Part shown: positions 44,300-52,535 of the stretch, piece by piece
Layout of the letters: each line of letters starts with the position of its first letter
Position numbering within the stretch: the stretch's first letter is position 1
Made by a program: the position numbers and the translations under genes
Assembly (NCBI RefSeq): GCF_902706295.1
Contig: NZ_CACSJJ010000005.1
Span: forward strand, 1-64,000
Length of the DNA stretch: 64,000 nt
Direction of reading: 5' to 3'
From: Arthrobacter sp. 18067
GTDB taxonomy: Bacteria > Actinomycetota > Actinomycetes > Actinomycetales > Micrococcaceae
Notes under the pieces: model-generated
Seen by the model: only the letters and a program-made list of their open reading frames with translations
Databases searched by the model: none
Told to the model about the DNA's origin: nothing

Positions 44300-45168
44300 C
44301 CCCGGCAATCCTCACAGCACTGGGCGTAGTCCTGGGACTCGGCGGGATCTTTGCTGCCTTGCTGACCTTGGTTCCATCTCCGGAGAACACAGCAACGAAG
44401 GCGCCAGGACGGCTTCAGATTCGCCTCCAGAGAATGAGGACAGGAGTTTCCCGCAGGACACGCATCCTCCTGTTAGTGGGAGCTGTCACCGGCGTTGTGT
44501 TCTGGTTCGCTACAGGCTGGGTAATCTTCATCGTCGCCATCCCATTAGCCATCCTGGGAATGCCCGCAATTTTCTCGGACCAAGGTGAAAAGACCCAAAC
44601 CGACAAGCTGGAGGCCATCGAAACTTGGACGAGAAGCTTGTCCGGGTTGATTGTTACCGGCACCCCACTAGAACGGGCCCTGACTTCGTCCCTGTCCAAC
44701 GCCAAACCCGAAATCTACCGAGATGTGTCCAGACTGGTGGCTAGGTTGGAGGGTCGCTGGCCGACGATGGACGCCCTCCAGGCCTTCGCCGACGACCTAA
44801 ATGATCCAACGGGCGATTTGGTGGTCATGAATTTGATGCTCGCCGCCAAGCAGCGCGGGCAAGGGCTTGTAAACGCCCTCAATGACTTGGCTCAAACCGT
44901 CTTCGAGGAAGTCCGGGTACGCCGACAGGTCACATCGGACCGCTCCAAGCCGCGATGGAACGCCAGGGTCGTTACCGGCCTGACAATCGGGCTGCTGCTG
45001 GCCATCCCGTTTATGTCAGCGTTCTCCGAACCATACAAATCCCCCATTGGCCAGATCATGTTTGCCGGATGGCTCGGCATTATCGCGCTGATCCTCGTGG
45101 CCATGAAACAAGTGGTCGCCGCCCGACCAATACCGCGAATGCTTGTGAACACCGGAAGGAGGTCCTGA
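44296..45168 (+). CDS. tadB: TadB inner-membrane pilus platform protein
   Basis: 290 residues. Three to four transmembrane helices (about 4-24, 52-90 in two passes, 240-280) frame a T2SSF cytoplasmic domain (ETWTRSLSGLIVTGTPLERA, then LARRLEGRW-like helices). It is half of the TadBC platform on which TadA acts. It overlaps tadA by 4 bp and tadC by 1 bp, so the operon is tightly coupled. Confidence 0.8.
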   Translation: MTPAILTALGVVLGLGGIFAALLTLVPSPENTATKAPGRLQIRLQRMRTGVSRRTRILLLVGAVTGVVFWFATGWVIFIVAIPLAILGMPAIFSDQGEKTQTDKLEAIETWTRSLSGLIVTGTPLERALTSSLSNAKPEIYRDVSRLVARLEGRWPTMDALQAFADDLNDPTGDLVVMNLMLAAKQRGQGLVNALNDLAQTVFEEVRVRRQVTSDRSKPRWNARVVTGLTIGLLLAIPFMSAFSEPYKSPIGQIMFAGWLGIIALILVAMKQVVAARPIPRMLVNTGRRS

Positions 45169-46034
45169 TGATTATCTTTGTTGGCGGTGCGTTGATAGGC
45201 CTCGCCGTATCTCTGGTGGTCGCCCAGGCCTTTCCTTCCCGGCCCAAACTGAGTGCTGCCCTGGACCGTTTGGGAACAACCACTGCTGCGACTGACGGTG
45301 GTCGTCGCACCCTCGAAACGCGCGTCGCATCATGGGTTATCCAGCGGCTGCCAGCCATTCCAGGGTTTAGCATTCCCGAAATGGACTTGGCCCTTGTGGG
45401 CACGACTGTCCATAAGTTCATCTACACCAAGGCCCTGTGGGCCGTAGGTGGATTCACTTCGATGATCCTCATGGGACTCTACGTCCAAATACTAGGCATT
45501 CTGCCCTTCGCGATCCCTGCCGTATTCGGGCTCGTTGCAGCGGCTACGGCCTGGTTCCTTCCGGACATCTTCCTCAAAGACAAGGCTGCTGCGGCCCGCA
45601 AGGAGTTCGTTCGGTGTGTAGCGGTCTACTTGGAGCTCGTCGCTGCTGAACGCCGCAGCGGTAAGCCGCCGGCAATTGCCTTGGAAAATGCTGCAGCCAT
45701 CGGCAAAGCCTGGCCCTTCATCCGAATCAATCAGGAACTAACACGGTCCCGGTACGACCACACTCAGCCGTGGGACGCATTGGTTGCTCTATCCAAGGAC
45801 ATCTCCGTGCCGGAACTGGGGGAGGCAGCGAAGATCGTCCGCCTCTCTGGAGACGACGGAGCATCCGTATACGAGGCGCTCCGATCCTCAGGACAAGGCC
45901 TGCGAGTCAAGATGCTCAACGAAGAACACACACGAGCAAACAAGGCCTCCGAAAGGGTCACCATCCTGATTTCGGTACTGGCCCTCATCTTCGGCGGCGT
46001 TCTTATGACACCGCTCATTCTCAAAATCATGTAA
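45168..46034 (+). CDS. tadC: TadC inner-membrane pilus platform protein
   Basis: 288 residues from ATG 45168 with AGGAGG upstream; the open frame starts earlier inside tadB. N-terminal helix (IIFVGGALIGLAVSLVVAQA), a central two-helix hairpin (about 85-130), a T2SSF domain (FVRCVAVYLELVAAERRSGK, VPELGEAAKIVRLSGDDGAS) and a C-terminal helix (TILISVLALIFGGVLMTPLI). Partner of TadB in the Flp pilus platform. Confidence 0.8.
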   Translation: MIIFVGGALIGLAVSLVVAQAFPSRPKLSAALDRLGTTTAATDGGRRTLETRVASWVIQRLPAIPGFSIPEMDLALVGTTVHKFIYTKALWAVGGFTSMILMGLYVQILGILPFAIPAVFGLVAAATAWFLPDIFLKDKAAAARKEFVRCVAVYLELVAAERRSGKPPAIALENAAAIGKAWPFIRINQELTRSRYDHTQPWDALVALSKDISVPELGEAAKIVRLSGDDGASVYEALRSSGQGLRVKMLNEEHTRANKASERVTILISVLALIFGGVLMTPLILKIM

Positions 46035-46098
46035 CGCTGGCCCCTTCGAATGAAGGCCAAGGATACGAACTCAACAACCAACAATTTAGGGAGCAACA

Positions 46099-46317
46099 GT
46101 GAACACCGTAATCAAGATCTACCTTCTGGCCCGAATCCTCATCAACGGGTTGCGTGAAGAAGCAGCAGAACGCTTCGGCCGCCTACGCCTTCGGGCTGAA
46201 GCAGGCGACGGTGCGGCCGGGTGGGTGCTGATTCTGATCGGCGTAATCGCAATCGCAGCTATCGTCATTGCCGCCGTCACCGCCTTCGTCCAGTCAAAGA
46301 CTGCCCAACTCCAGTAG
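46099..46317 (+). CDS. Flp-type pilin (major pilus subunit)
   Basis: 72 residues; ribosome site TAGGGAGC before ATG 46099. A 35-residue basic leader ends at the glycine-containing processing region (EAGDGAAGWVLILIG). It is followed by the hydrophobic core VLILIGVIAIAAIVIAAVTA and a short tail (FVQSKTAQLQ). This is the size and layout of Flp/type IVb prepilins; the canonical Glu at +5 is not obvious, as in many actinobacterial versions. The prepilin peptidase at 62561-63172 would cut it. Confidence 0.75.
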   Translation: MNTVIKIYLLARILINGLREEAAERFGRLRLRAEAGDGAAGWVLILIGVIAIAAIVIAAVTAFVQSKTAQLQ

Positions 46318-46352
46318 AACGAAACCAACCCTTGAAGAAGACGAGAAACCAC

Positions 46353-46730
46353 ATGACCGAAGGCAGAGAACGCGGCAGCGCGCCCGTGGAATTCGTTCTC
46401 ATCATCCCGGTTGTGCTCTTGATCTTCTTCGGCATCATCCAGGGATCCCTGTGGTACCAAGCCCAGAACGTCGCCCACGCGGCGGCGGCCGCCGCCTACA
46501 ACGATGCACGGGTCAGCAACGGCTCATCCGGTAGCGGACAAGCTGCCGGAAGCCAAGTCATTGCAAACCACGGCGGCTCTCTCAAAGGGGCCTCCGTATC
46601 GGTCAGCCGTACAGCCGACCAAGTCAGTGTCACCGTCACGGGAAGCGCCCCGACCATTGTTCCAGGGTGGGGCGGCCCCTCAGTGACACAGACAGTGTCC
46701 GGACCTACAGAACGATGGGTGAACCGGTGA
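46353..46730 (+). CDS. TadE-like pseudopilin
   Basis: 125 residues from ATG 46353. The N-terminal signature GRERGSAPVEFVLIIPVVLL followed by IFFGIIQ is the TadE motif (RGSA-x-VEF-x-L-x-x-P). The remaining domain (VAHAAAAAAYNDARVSNGSS, DQVSVTVTG) is the short secreted part. Minor pilins of this type assemble into or tip the Flp pilus. It overlaps the next gene by 4 bp. Confidence 0.8.
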   Translation: MTEGRERGSAPVEFVLIIPVVLLIFFGIIQGSLWYQAQNVAHAAAAAAYNDARVSNGSSGSGQAAGSQVIANHGGSLKGASVSVSRTADQVSVTVTGSAPTIVPGWGGPSVTQTVSGPTERWVNR

Positions 46731-47167
46731 AGATGATCCGTGAATTGCTTAGACGATCCGAGGAGGGGAGCTCCTCGGTGTCCTTCGTGATCATCGCTCC
46801 CGCCATCGTCTTGGTAATTGGGTTCTTGATCTTCGCGGGGAGGGTATCCGTGGCAGGGAATGTTGTGGAAAGCTCGGCAGCGGCTGCTGCCCGTGACGCT
46901 TCTCTGGCCCGCACGGAGGCAGGGGCCCGGGCCAATGCGTCCGAAGCTGCTCTGCGAGTTATGACCCAGCAAGGAGTGACCTGCTCCAGCCTGAATGTGG
47001 ACATTGATACCTCCGGGCTTCGCGTGCCCCTGGGAGAAGTAGGAACCGTGAAAGCCACGGTGACATGCCAGGCCAATCTCAGCGACATCGGGATCCCCGG
47101 GATCCCTGGAACCAAAACCCTAACCAGTGCTGCGTCGTCCCCCGTGGATGCCTTCCGGCAGAGATGA
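46727..47167 (+). CDS. TadE/TadF-like pseudopilin
   Basis: 146 residues from GTG 46727 (overlapping the TadE stop); ATG 46733 is the alternative. N-terminal membrane segment after EEGSSSVSFVIIAPAIVLVI, where Ser replaces the usual Glu of the TadE motif. The secreted part contains two Cys (GVTCSSLNVDID and VTCQANLSDIG) that may form a disulfide. Overlaps the following gene by ATGA. A minor pilin of the Tad system. Confidence 0.75.
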   Translation: MKMIRELLRRSEEGSSSVSFVIIAPAIVLVIGFLIFAGRVSVAGNVVESSAAAAARDASLARTEAGARANASEAALRVMTQQGVTCSSLNVDIDTSGLRVPLGEVGTVKATVTCQANLSDIGIPGIPGTKTLTSAASSPVDAFRQR

Positions 47168-47598
47168 GAAACCACTTGATTATTCGAATCAGGAAGACGC
47201 TTCGGACGGCCAAGGAAAGGGGCGACGCCGCCGTGGCATTTGTACTGCTGGTCCCCGTCCTGATCCTGGTCGTCGGCCTCGTCGTGGACAGCGCAGGGCA
47301 ATTCCAAGCAACTGAACAAGCAACAACGATCGCCCAAGGCGCCGCACGAGCCGGAGCCAACGGGGGCGTAAACGCCAAGCTCCCAAGCAGCGGGGCGGTC
47401 AACATCTCAGCAGGCCAATCCATCGCCGCCGCGAACAAGTATCTGGCAGCTGCAGGCGTATCTGGTTCCGTTGAGGTCAGCGGCCAGACAATTACCGTCA
47501 CCGCGCAAAAGGAATACAAGCCAAAATTCCTATCACTCTTCGTCGGCACCCTCCATGGAAAAGGGACCGGGTCGGCGCAGTTACTGAGCGGGCCGTGA
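47164..47598 (+). CDS. TadG/TadE-like pseudopilin
   Basis: 144 residues from ATG 47164. The motif ERGDAAVAFVLLVPVLILVV and GLVVDSAGQFQATEQA place it in the Tad-associated pseudopilin group (helicase/secretion neighbourhood TadE-like protein). It contains an AA-rich helix and a C-terminal beta segment (SVEVSGQTITVTAQKEYKPK). Its last 38 coding bases (47557-47594) recur imperfectly after the tnpB gene, showing that a second, now broken, copy once followed it. Confidence 0.75.
   Translation: MRNHLIIRIRKTLRTAKERGDAAVAFVLLVPVLILVVGLVVDSAGQFQATEQATTIAQGAARAGANGGVNAKLPSSGAVNISAGQSIAAANKYLAAAGVSGSVEVSGQTITVTAQKEYKPKFLSLFVGTLHGKGTGSAQLLSGP
47557..47594 (+). repeat. Left copy of the gene-end duplication flanking tnpB
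   Basis: 38 bases at the end of the TadG-like gene, 32 of them identical to 48996-49033. Differences fall mostly at third codon positions (GGG/GGA, TCG/TCA, CTG/TTG), as in a diverged coding duplicate. Confidence 0.75.
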
Positions 47599-47711
47599 AC
47601 AGTCATGCAGCAGAAGCACTTCAAAACTCCGGTCGTCCCCTCCGATGCCGCACCTGTACCACCGGGAACGATGCTCCGAGAGTGTCGGACCCTTCTACTA
47701 GCGTTGGCCTC

Positions 47712-49073
47712 GTGAGTATCCGGCAGCGCCTCTATCCATGCCCGGACCAGAGGGCGGTTTTGGTCGAACACTGCCACCATCATCGTTTTGTCTACAACAT
47801 CGGGCTGGAGCAGCGTTCGCTGTGGAGGCGTGACAAGCATCTGCGGGGTGAGCTGTCGTTACCGAAGGTTTCCACGCTGACGCAGATGCGGGAGCTCGCT
47901 GAGCTGCGCGGGGAACTCGACTGGCTTCGCGCCGGCTCTTCCAGTGTGCAGCAGGCCGCACTGCGAGACTTGGAGCGTGCATTCCAGGCCTTCTTCTCTG
48001 GTCGGGCGAAGTATCCATCATTCAAGCGTCGCAACGACCGCGAGGGGTCATTCGTCGTCCGAGACCTGGCTGTGAAACGGCTCAACCGGAAGTGGGGAGT
48101 GGTGAACGTCCCGAAGATCGGGAAGGTCCGGTTTCGTGTGTCCCGGCCCTGGTACTGCATCAAAGCCGCAACCAGTGCTCGGGTCACCCTTCGCAACGGC
48201 CACTGGCACATCGCCTTCACGACGCCGCCTGCCGCGAAGATAGAAGCCCGAACAAATGCTGTCGTCGGAATAGACCGGGGTGTGAAGAACACACTCGCCA
48301 CCTCGGACGGAAAGATGCTCCAAGCGCCCGCCTTGACGGACAATGAGCAATTGAGGTTCCTCGCCCTCCAGAAGCAGCTGGCCCGGCAACCCAAGGGGTC
48401 CAACCGTCGTGGGCGGACACTCGACAGGATGGGCGTACTGCGGACTCGTCTGGAGCAACGCCGCGGAAATTGGGTAGAGCAGACAACCACAACCCTCGCG
48501 TTTGCCTATGAATTCGTTGCCGTTGAAGACCTCCGGATCCGCAATATGGTTAGGCGCCCGCAATCGAAGCCTGACCTAGACACAGATAACCCGGGCGCGT
48601 TCCTTCCCAACGGGGCACGAGCGAAGGCCGCGCTCAACAAGGCGATATTGGCTTCCTGCTGGGGCCGGCTTTTAGACCGGCTCGGACACAAGATGCCCGA
48701 CGGGGCCGTGGTCCGGGTGGATCCGAAGAACACAAGTCGAACATGCGCCGTTTGCGGGCACTGTGCACCTGGGAACCGTGAGAGCCAAGCGGTCTTTGAG
48801 TGCATAGCCTGTGGTCACGAGGCGCATGCCGACTTCAATGCAGCCGCAGTCATCCTTGATCGCGGATTAGCAACACTGGCCCCGGGGCACGGGGCGTCAG
48901 GACGTAGAGGTCCAGCGGTTCACGCTGGCAGCGTCAACCAATCGGCCGCGATGCAGCCGAGAATCCCCGACTTTCAGTTCGGGGAGGATGTCAAAGGAAA
49001 AGGAACCGGGTCAGCGCCGTTATTGAGCGACCCACGAGAGAGGAACAGATCCATATGCAAACCAAGAGTTTGA
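47712..49073 (+). CDS. tnpB: TnpB-type RNA-guided nuclease of an IS200/IS605- or IS607-like element
   Basis: About 450 residues from GTG 47712 (VSIRQRLYPCPDQRAVLVEH, the typical TnpB start). RuvC-I GIDRGVKNTL (Asp188), RuvC-II AVEDLRIRNM (Glu272), a four-Cys zinc finger (TCAVCGHC ... CIACGHEA) and RuvC-III HADFNAA (Asp374) are all present, so the nuclease looks active. TnpB cuts DNA guided by an omega RNA made from the element's right end. No TnpA transposase accompanies it. The frame does not stop at the element end but runs into the flanking pilin-like remnant to 49073; the true C-terminus is near 48990. Confidence 0.88.
   Translation: MSIRQRLYPCPDQRAVLVEHCHHHRFVYNIGLEQRSLWRRDKHLRGELSLPKVSTLTQMRELAELRGELDWLRAGSSSVQQAALRDLERAFQAFFSGRAKYPSFKRRNDREGSFVVRDLAVKRLNRKWGVVNVPKIGKVRFRVSRPWYCIKAATSARVTLRNGHWHIAFTTPPAAKIEARTNAVVGIDRGVKNTLATSDGKMLQAPALTDNEQLRFLALQKQLARQPKGSNRRGRTLDRMGVLRTRLEQRRGNWVEQTTTTLAFAYEFVAVEDLRIRNMVRRPQSKPDLDTDNPGAFLPNGARAKAALNKAILASCWGRLLDRLGHKMPDGAVVRVDPKNTSRTCAVCGHCAPGNRESQAVFECIACGHEAHADFNAAAVILDRGLATLAPGHGASGRRGPAVHAGSVNQSAAMQPRIPDFQFGEDVKGKGTGSAPLLSDPRERNRSICKPRV
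48965..48994 (+). ncRNA. Right-end hairpin and presumed omega RNA 3' end of the TnpB element
   Basis: CCCCGA (48965-48970) and TCGGGG (48979-48984) form a hairpin followed by AGGATGTCAA. This hairpin plus GGATGTCAA ending is the usual scaffold end of tnpB-associated omega RNAs. The guide would then begin at about 48995 (AGGAAAAGGAACCGGGTC). The RNA 5' end, inside tnpB, cannot be set by eye. Confidence 0.55.
48996..49033 (+). repeat. Right copy of the gene-end duplication (pilin-like gene remnant)
   Basis: Matches 47557-47594 at 32 of 38 bases. The reading frame is preserved (GKGTGSAPLLSDP against GKGTGSAQLLSGP), but the ancestral TGA stop has become CGA. It coincides with the predicted guide of the TnpB element. 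Confidence 0.75.
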
Positions 49074-49681
49074 GCGCCCCTTCGATTGGCCTCGCAGCCC
49101 TTACGGTTGGCGTCTTGCTCCTCACCGGCTGCACGCAACCTTCGCCCACTCCATCGGCGACCGTTACAAGCAGCGAGACACCTACATCCACGTCACCTAC
49201 CGCCAGCGCAGCGGCAACCGTGGCCGCGCCGAAGGACTCTGCTGAAGCTATTGCCGCCGCGACGGCTGTCACCAAGGAGTACTGGGCGATCACGGACCAG
49301 ATTCTCAATGACGGTGGAAAGAACCCGGAGAGAGTCGATGCTGTCTCAACGGGGGCGGCACGGACTTATGTCCACGATGCAGCTGCTCAGGTTCTAGCAA
49401 AAGGTGTGAGCGTAGGGGGAAGCCGGGCCGTGTCTGTAACTCAGTCCTACGCATCTGATGCGACGCCTCCGGGGGGTGCCACGATCAAGAACGGGTTTGT
49501 TGGGCTCACGGTATGTAACGACATCAGCGGCAGTAAACCTCTGAATGCTGATGGAACACCGGGCAACAAAGGGGACGTGATGAGGGCAGCGGAAAACATC
49601 GAAGTGACCTACGACCCGGCGGCCAGCAAGTGGACGGTCAGCAACTACATCTTGCCAACGGGGGCGGTCGTCTCATGCTGA
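49055..49681 (+). CDS. Secreted lipoprotein of the Tad locus
   Basis: 208 residues from ATG 49055 with GAGAGGAA upstream. Signal peptide with lipobox LTGC (Cys at about residue 27), then a Thr/Ser/Pro-rich linker and a C-terminal NTF2-like domain (AIAAATAVTKEYWAITDQIL, IEVTYDPAASKWTVSNYILP). It is probably tethered to the outer face of the membrane. Its stop overlaps the next start by 7 bases. Such lipoproteins are common after tadE/G genes in actinobacterial loci; the exact role is unknown. Confidence 0.75.
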   Translation: MQTKSLSAPSIGLAALTVGVLLLTGCTQPSPTPSATVTSSETPTSTSPTASAAATVAAPKDSAEAIAAATAVTKEYWAITDQILNDGGKNPERVDAVSTGAARTYVHDAAAQVLAKGVSVGGSRAVSVTQSYASDATPPGGATIKNGFVGLTVCNDISGSKPLNADGTPGNKGDVMRAAENIEVTYDPAASKWTVSNYILPTGAVVSC

Positions 49682-50649
49682 AAAAATTTCTGACCGCCTT
49701 GACGGTCGCACTCATTGCAGTAATCGTTCCATTTGTTTCGGTGCCAGCAGCTTTTGCAGATGGTGTTCGGTGCAATCTGGGGACTTGCTCTGTAACGCCT
49801 CCTCCGACGCCGGGGACGCCTGGTGGGGGAACTGTCGTGGTTGCGGATCCAGTGACCGGGTTTACTCCGGGGCCGACGTCGTGTTTCCGCCAGGGTGCGG
49901 AGGCTACTAAGGAGAATGAGATTCCTTGTAGTGATCCTGAGCGTGGGGCATATCAGCCTGATCGCGGTTGCTACATGAAGTTGCAGGATCCTCAGGCTGC
50001 TCCGCCTGCCGGTGACACTGCTGGTGATGGTGCCTGGTACGTGTGTGTGGATCCGCCGTGTAAGGCTGCTCCTGCTGGTGGGGGTGGCTTGCCGTGTGTC
50101 ACTTCGGTTTCGGCTCCTCGGTGGTTGACGACTCCGCCGCCAGGGATGAACACGCTTACCCCGGGACAGGCGGCTGCCGCTCTGATCAAGACTTTCCAGT
50201 TGAAGGGTGTTGAGATCGGGTCGACCACTGAGGAATCAGGCAAGGGCGCAGTAGGTCTGCCCGTGTGGCTGTGGGTCAAGAACCAGGGTGACGCCCTTGC
50301 ATGGGGTCCTTACGAGAAGACGGCAACGCTTGGCGGTGTGACGGTGACAGCCACTGCACGGGTGGCCAACGTTGCCTATTCGATGGGGGATGGGCAGACC
50401 GTGGTTTGCGCGAACCCTGGCACTGTTTACCTCGAGGGCAACGGCAATACGGACAGTCCCACCTGCGGGTACCGGTACGCGACGATGTCGCCTTCTAACG
50501 GTGTACAGCCGTATACGATTACCGCGACGTCCAACTGGGAAGTGTCCTGGACTGCTACAGGAGGCGCCAGTGGTGCGATCGCTACCACGACTCAAGGCCA
50601 GATGCAGGCGAGGATCGGCGAGTTGCAGGCCGTCAATGTAAAGCGCTGA
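49675..50649 (+). CDS. Secreted hypothetical protein of the Tad locus
   Basis: 324 residues from ATG 49675. A clear signal peptide (MLKKFLTALTVALIAVIVPF ... AAFADG) with cleavage after Ala. The mature part has many Cys (about ten), Pro/Gly-rich loops and a C-terminal beta domain (VTVTATARVANVAYSMGDGQ, NWEVSWTATGGASG). It may be a pilus-associated surface protein. Coupled to the lipoprotein gene. Last Tad-linked gene before the 50.7-61.3 kb cargo. Confidence 0.7.
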   Translation: MLKKFLTALTVALIAVIVPFVSVPAAFADGVRCNLGTCSVTPPPTPGTPGGGTVVVADPVTGFTPGPTSCFRQGAEATKENEIPCSDPERGAYQPDRGCYMKLQDPQAAPPAGDTAGDGAWYVCVDPPCKAAPAGGGGLPCVTSVSAPRWLTTPPPGMNTLTPGQAAAALIKTFQLKGVEIGSTTEESGKGAVGLPVWLWVKNQGDALAWGPYEKTATLGGVTVTATARVANVAYSMGDGQTVVCANPGTVYLEGNGNTDSPTCGYRYATMSPSNGVQPYTITATSNWEVSWTATGGASGAIATTTQGQMQARIGELQAVNVKR

Positions 50650-50698
50650 GCGAAGCGCGAAGTTGGTTTTGAGGTCTGACAGCAACGGATAAGTGACC

Positions 50699-51358
50699 AT
50701 GGAGAGAAGAGCGTTGGGGAAAAGTAAACGTCTGCGGAACCAGGGAACACGGGCGGAAACTGTCACGTACTGGCATGGTGGTACGGCCGGAAGGGCGGTC
50801 GGTGAGGTGCTCGTGCCTGGAGTGCAGGTCCCAGGGTACGGTTCGGTGCTCGCTGGGATAACGGGATCGAAGAAGCGCTTCCGCGATTATCGGCCTGACT
50901 ACGTGTACGTCACGACAGACCGTGATCTGGCGTTCGATTTCGCAGTCAGGCATCTGACCCTGGGGCTGGATTCCGCGCTCTACAGAGTCTTCCCCCAAGG
51001 CAAGCCCTCTCATGATCCTGACTACCCAGTAGGTGTTTCTTTCCGGTGCAGGTCCGCAAACGTCCTAGCTGTGGAGCCGGATGACTTCGATGCTTCCTCG
51101 GTGGAATCAGGGGCGGCCCGTAAGTATATGACGTGGGACGATGGCACGCCCCTGTATGACCATGAGGGGTACGCGCTGCCTAACCAACTGCAGCACCACT
51201 TTGGGATGCGGCCACAGCACCTTAGATCCTTGGGGAAGGCCGCTGAATTCCCACTGATCCACCGCCGCTGCTCTGAAGTACTGCAACAGCTGGTCCCGGG
51301 CTTTTCTCAAGCGCACGTGGACCGCTACTTCCAGCTCGCTAACCGAGCCCGCCCCTGA
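50699..51358 (+). CDS. Arr-like ADP-ribosyltransferase-fold protein
   Basis: 219 residues from ATG 50699 (GTG 50693 is the alternative start). The pattern TVTYWHGGTAGRAVGEVLVP with DYVYVTTDRDLAFDFAVRH and ALYRVFPQGKPS follows the order of Arr (rifampin) ADP-ribosyltransferases and RNA 2'-phosphotransferase-like domains: YHGG, then a VY-x-T strand with D-x-A-x-x-FA helix, then Y-x-V. It would bind NAD+. The C-terminal 80 residues (FGMRPQHLRSLGKAAEFPLI onward) are unusual for Arr. Drug modification, toxin activity or RNA modification are all possible. Confidence 0.55.
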   Translation: MERRALGKSKRLRNQGTRAETVTYWHGGTAGRAVGEVLVPGVQVPGYGSVLAGITGSKKRFRDYRPDYVYVTTDRDLAFDFAVRHLTLGLDSALYRVFPQGKPSHDPDYPVGVSFRCRSANVLAVEPDDFDASSVESGAARKYMTWDDGTPLYDHEGYALPNQLQHHFGMRPQHLRSLGKAAEFPLIHRRCSEVLQQLVPGFSQAHVDRYFQLANRARP

Positions 51359-51367
51359 GAGGACCCC

Positions 51368-51529
51368 ATGACGACGATCCTGATTGTTCTGGTTTGTGCC
51401 GCGTCCGCGCTGTCACTCATAGGTGGCTGGCGACTTCTCACCTCCTCTGAAGCCCGGCGAGAGCTCGGACTGGGCCTTGTGGGCGCTGGTGCAGTGGGAG
51501 CCGCTTCGCTGTACCTGCTCGCGGGCTAG
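51368..51529 (+). CDS. 53-residue two-helix membrane protein
   Basis: ATG at 51368, nine bases behind the Arr-like gene, with GAGAGGA upstream. The product is hydrophobic at both ends (MTTILIVLVCAASALSLIGG and GLGLVGAGAVGAASLYLLAG) with a basic/acidic middle (SSEARRELG), giving a membrane hairpin. It is probably co-transcribed with the ADP-ribosyltransferase-like gene; a holin-like, anchor or immunity role is conceivable but unproven. Confidence 0.55.
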   Translation: MTTILIVLVCAASALSLIGGWRLLTSSEARRELGLGLVGAGAVGAASLYLLAG

Positions 51530-51635
51530 GGCCCGTGGACAGCCAGGGAAGTTCGGCAAGCCCACGAGAACAAGTTCAAATGTGCCGGGCCACGGCCAAA
51601 GGACCAGGTCCGCAAGACTTTGGGGGAATTCATTT

Positions 51636-52535
51636 ATGGAGAGTGCCAAGAGCCTGATCGACGGGCAGGAATGGGACGCTGCCGATTTCTGGGCGCAGAA
51701 GGCCCTCCACGACGATGAATGGTTCGCCAAATGGACTAAGCGAAACAAAGCCTGGGTGTGCATCGGCAACGGATGCCAGGCCATCGCATACTTCCGCAGC
51801 CCAGCACGCAACAACGGATCCCCAGCGTTCGGATCCCGGCATCACACACCCGAATGCGACTTCCGCACGCGCACCATCCCAACCGAAACAGACGAACCGG
51901 AAGACGCCGCCGAGGTCGACGCCGTCTACAACGACGGCACGGAGCTGACCATCCGCTACGACCGCCCACGAAAAATGTCAGTGACCGGCGTCATCGAAGA
52001 CGAGGGCGGAACTGCCGGACCGACGGGAAGGAGCCGTCGAGCCTACGTCCTGGAAACCTCCAACCCCACCAACCAGCAGCGCACATCCGGCCTCGCCACC
52101 CAACTGAAAAAACTGCGCAACAGTGAGAACTACCCGGCCCCGAACTTCAGAATCACGGTCCCGGGCCGGGGACGGGACGTCCTGGCGACGGACTACTTCT
52201 GCCGGTTCGAGGACGCAACCGATCAACACACAATGCTGCGGGCCACCGGTGAGGCGCCCCTCATGGCGTTTTGGGGGGTCATTGCACGCCCAACCCTCAC
52301 TGGGGATGGGACCCTTTTCCTGAACCCCGGACAGCCCAGCGAAGAACTCATGACAGTCCTGCTGCCGCCGGTCGTCGCAAGCGAATGGCTTGGATACTTC
52401 ACGGACCTGACCGACCCGACCCAACTCACCGGCTGGCATCTCATCGTTGAAGGCAGACTGCGCAAGGGCAGGCATCGGCTCCATGTTCGCCTCGAAGAGA
52501 TCGCGAAAATCGACGTCCTACCGCCACTCAAGTAA
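51636..52535 (+). CDS. Hypothetical protein with N-terminal zinc-finger-like segment
   Basis: 299 residues from ATG 51636; the longer frame to 51423 overlaps the two-helix gene. Residues 36-75 carry VCIGNGCQAIAYFRSP and, later, RHHTPECDF: a C-x4-C ... H-x3-C arrangement suited to one zinc ion. The middle is acidic, then a beta-rich C-terminal half (FRITVPGRGRDVLATDYFCR, LTGWHLIVEGRLRKGRHRLH). No known family comes to mind. It follows the Arr-like and two-helix genes on the same strand, with a 106-base gap. Confidence 0.55.
   Translation: MESAKSLIDGQEWDAADFWAQKALHDDEWFAKWTKRNKAWVCIGNGCQAIAYFRSPARNNGSPAFGSRHHTPECDFRTRTIPTETDEPEDAAEVDAVYNDGTELTIRYDRPRKMSVTGVIEDEGGTAGPTGRSRRAYVLETSNPTNQQRTSGLATQLKKLRNSENYPAPNFRITVPGRGRDVLATDYFCRFEDATDQHTMLRATGEAPLMAFWGVIARPTLTGDGTLFLNPGQPSEELMTVLLPPVVASEWLGYFTDLTDPTQLTGWHLIVEGRLRKGRHRLHVRLEEIAKIDVLPPLK

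Noticed and set aside
47595-47711. 39 extra residues at the start of the tnpB frame
   Set aside because: TnpB homologs begin at the VSIRQRLYP position; the upstream part overlaps the TadG-like stop and does not look like TnpB.
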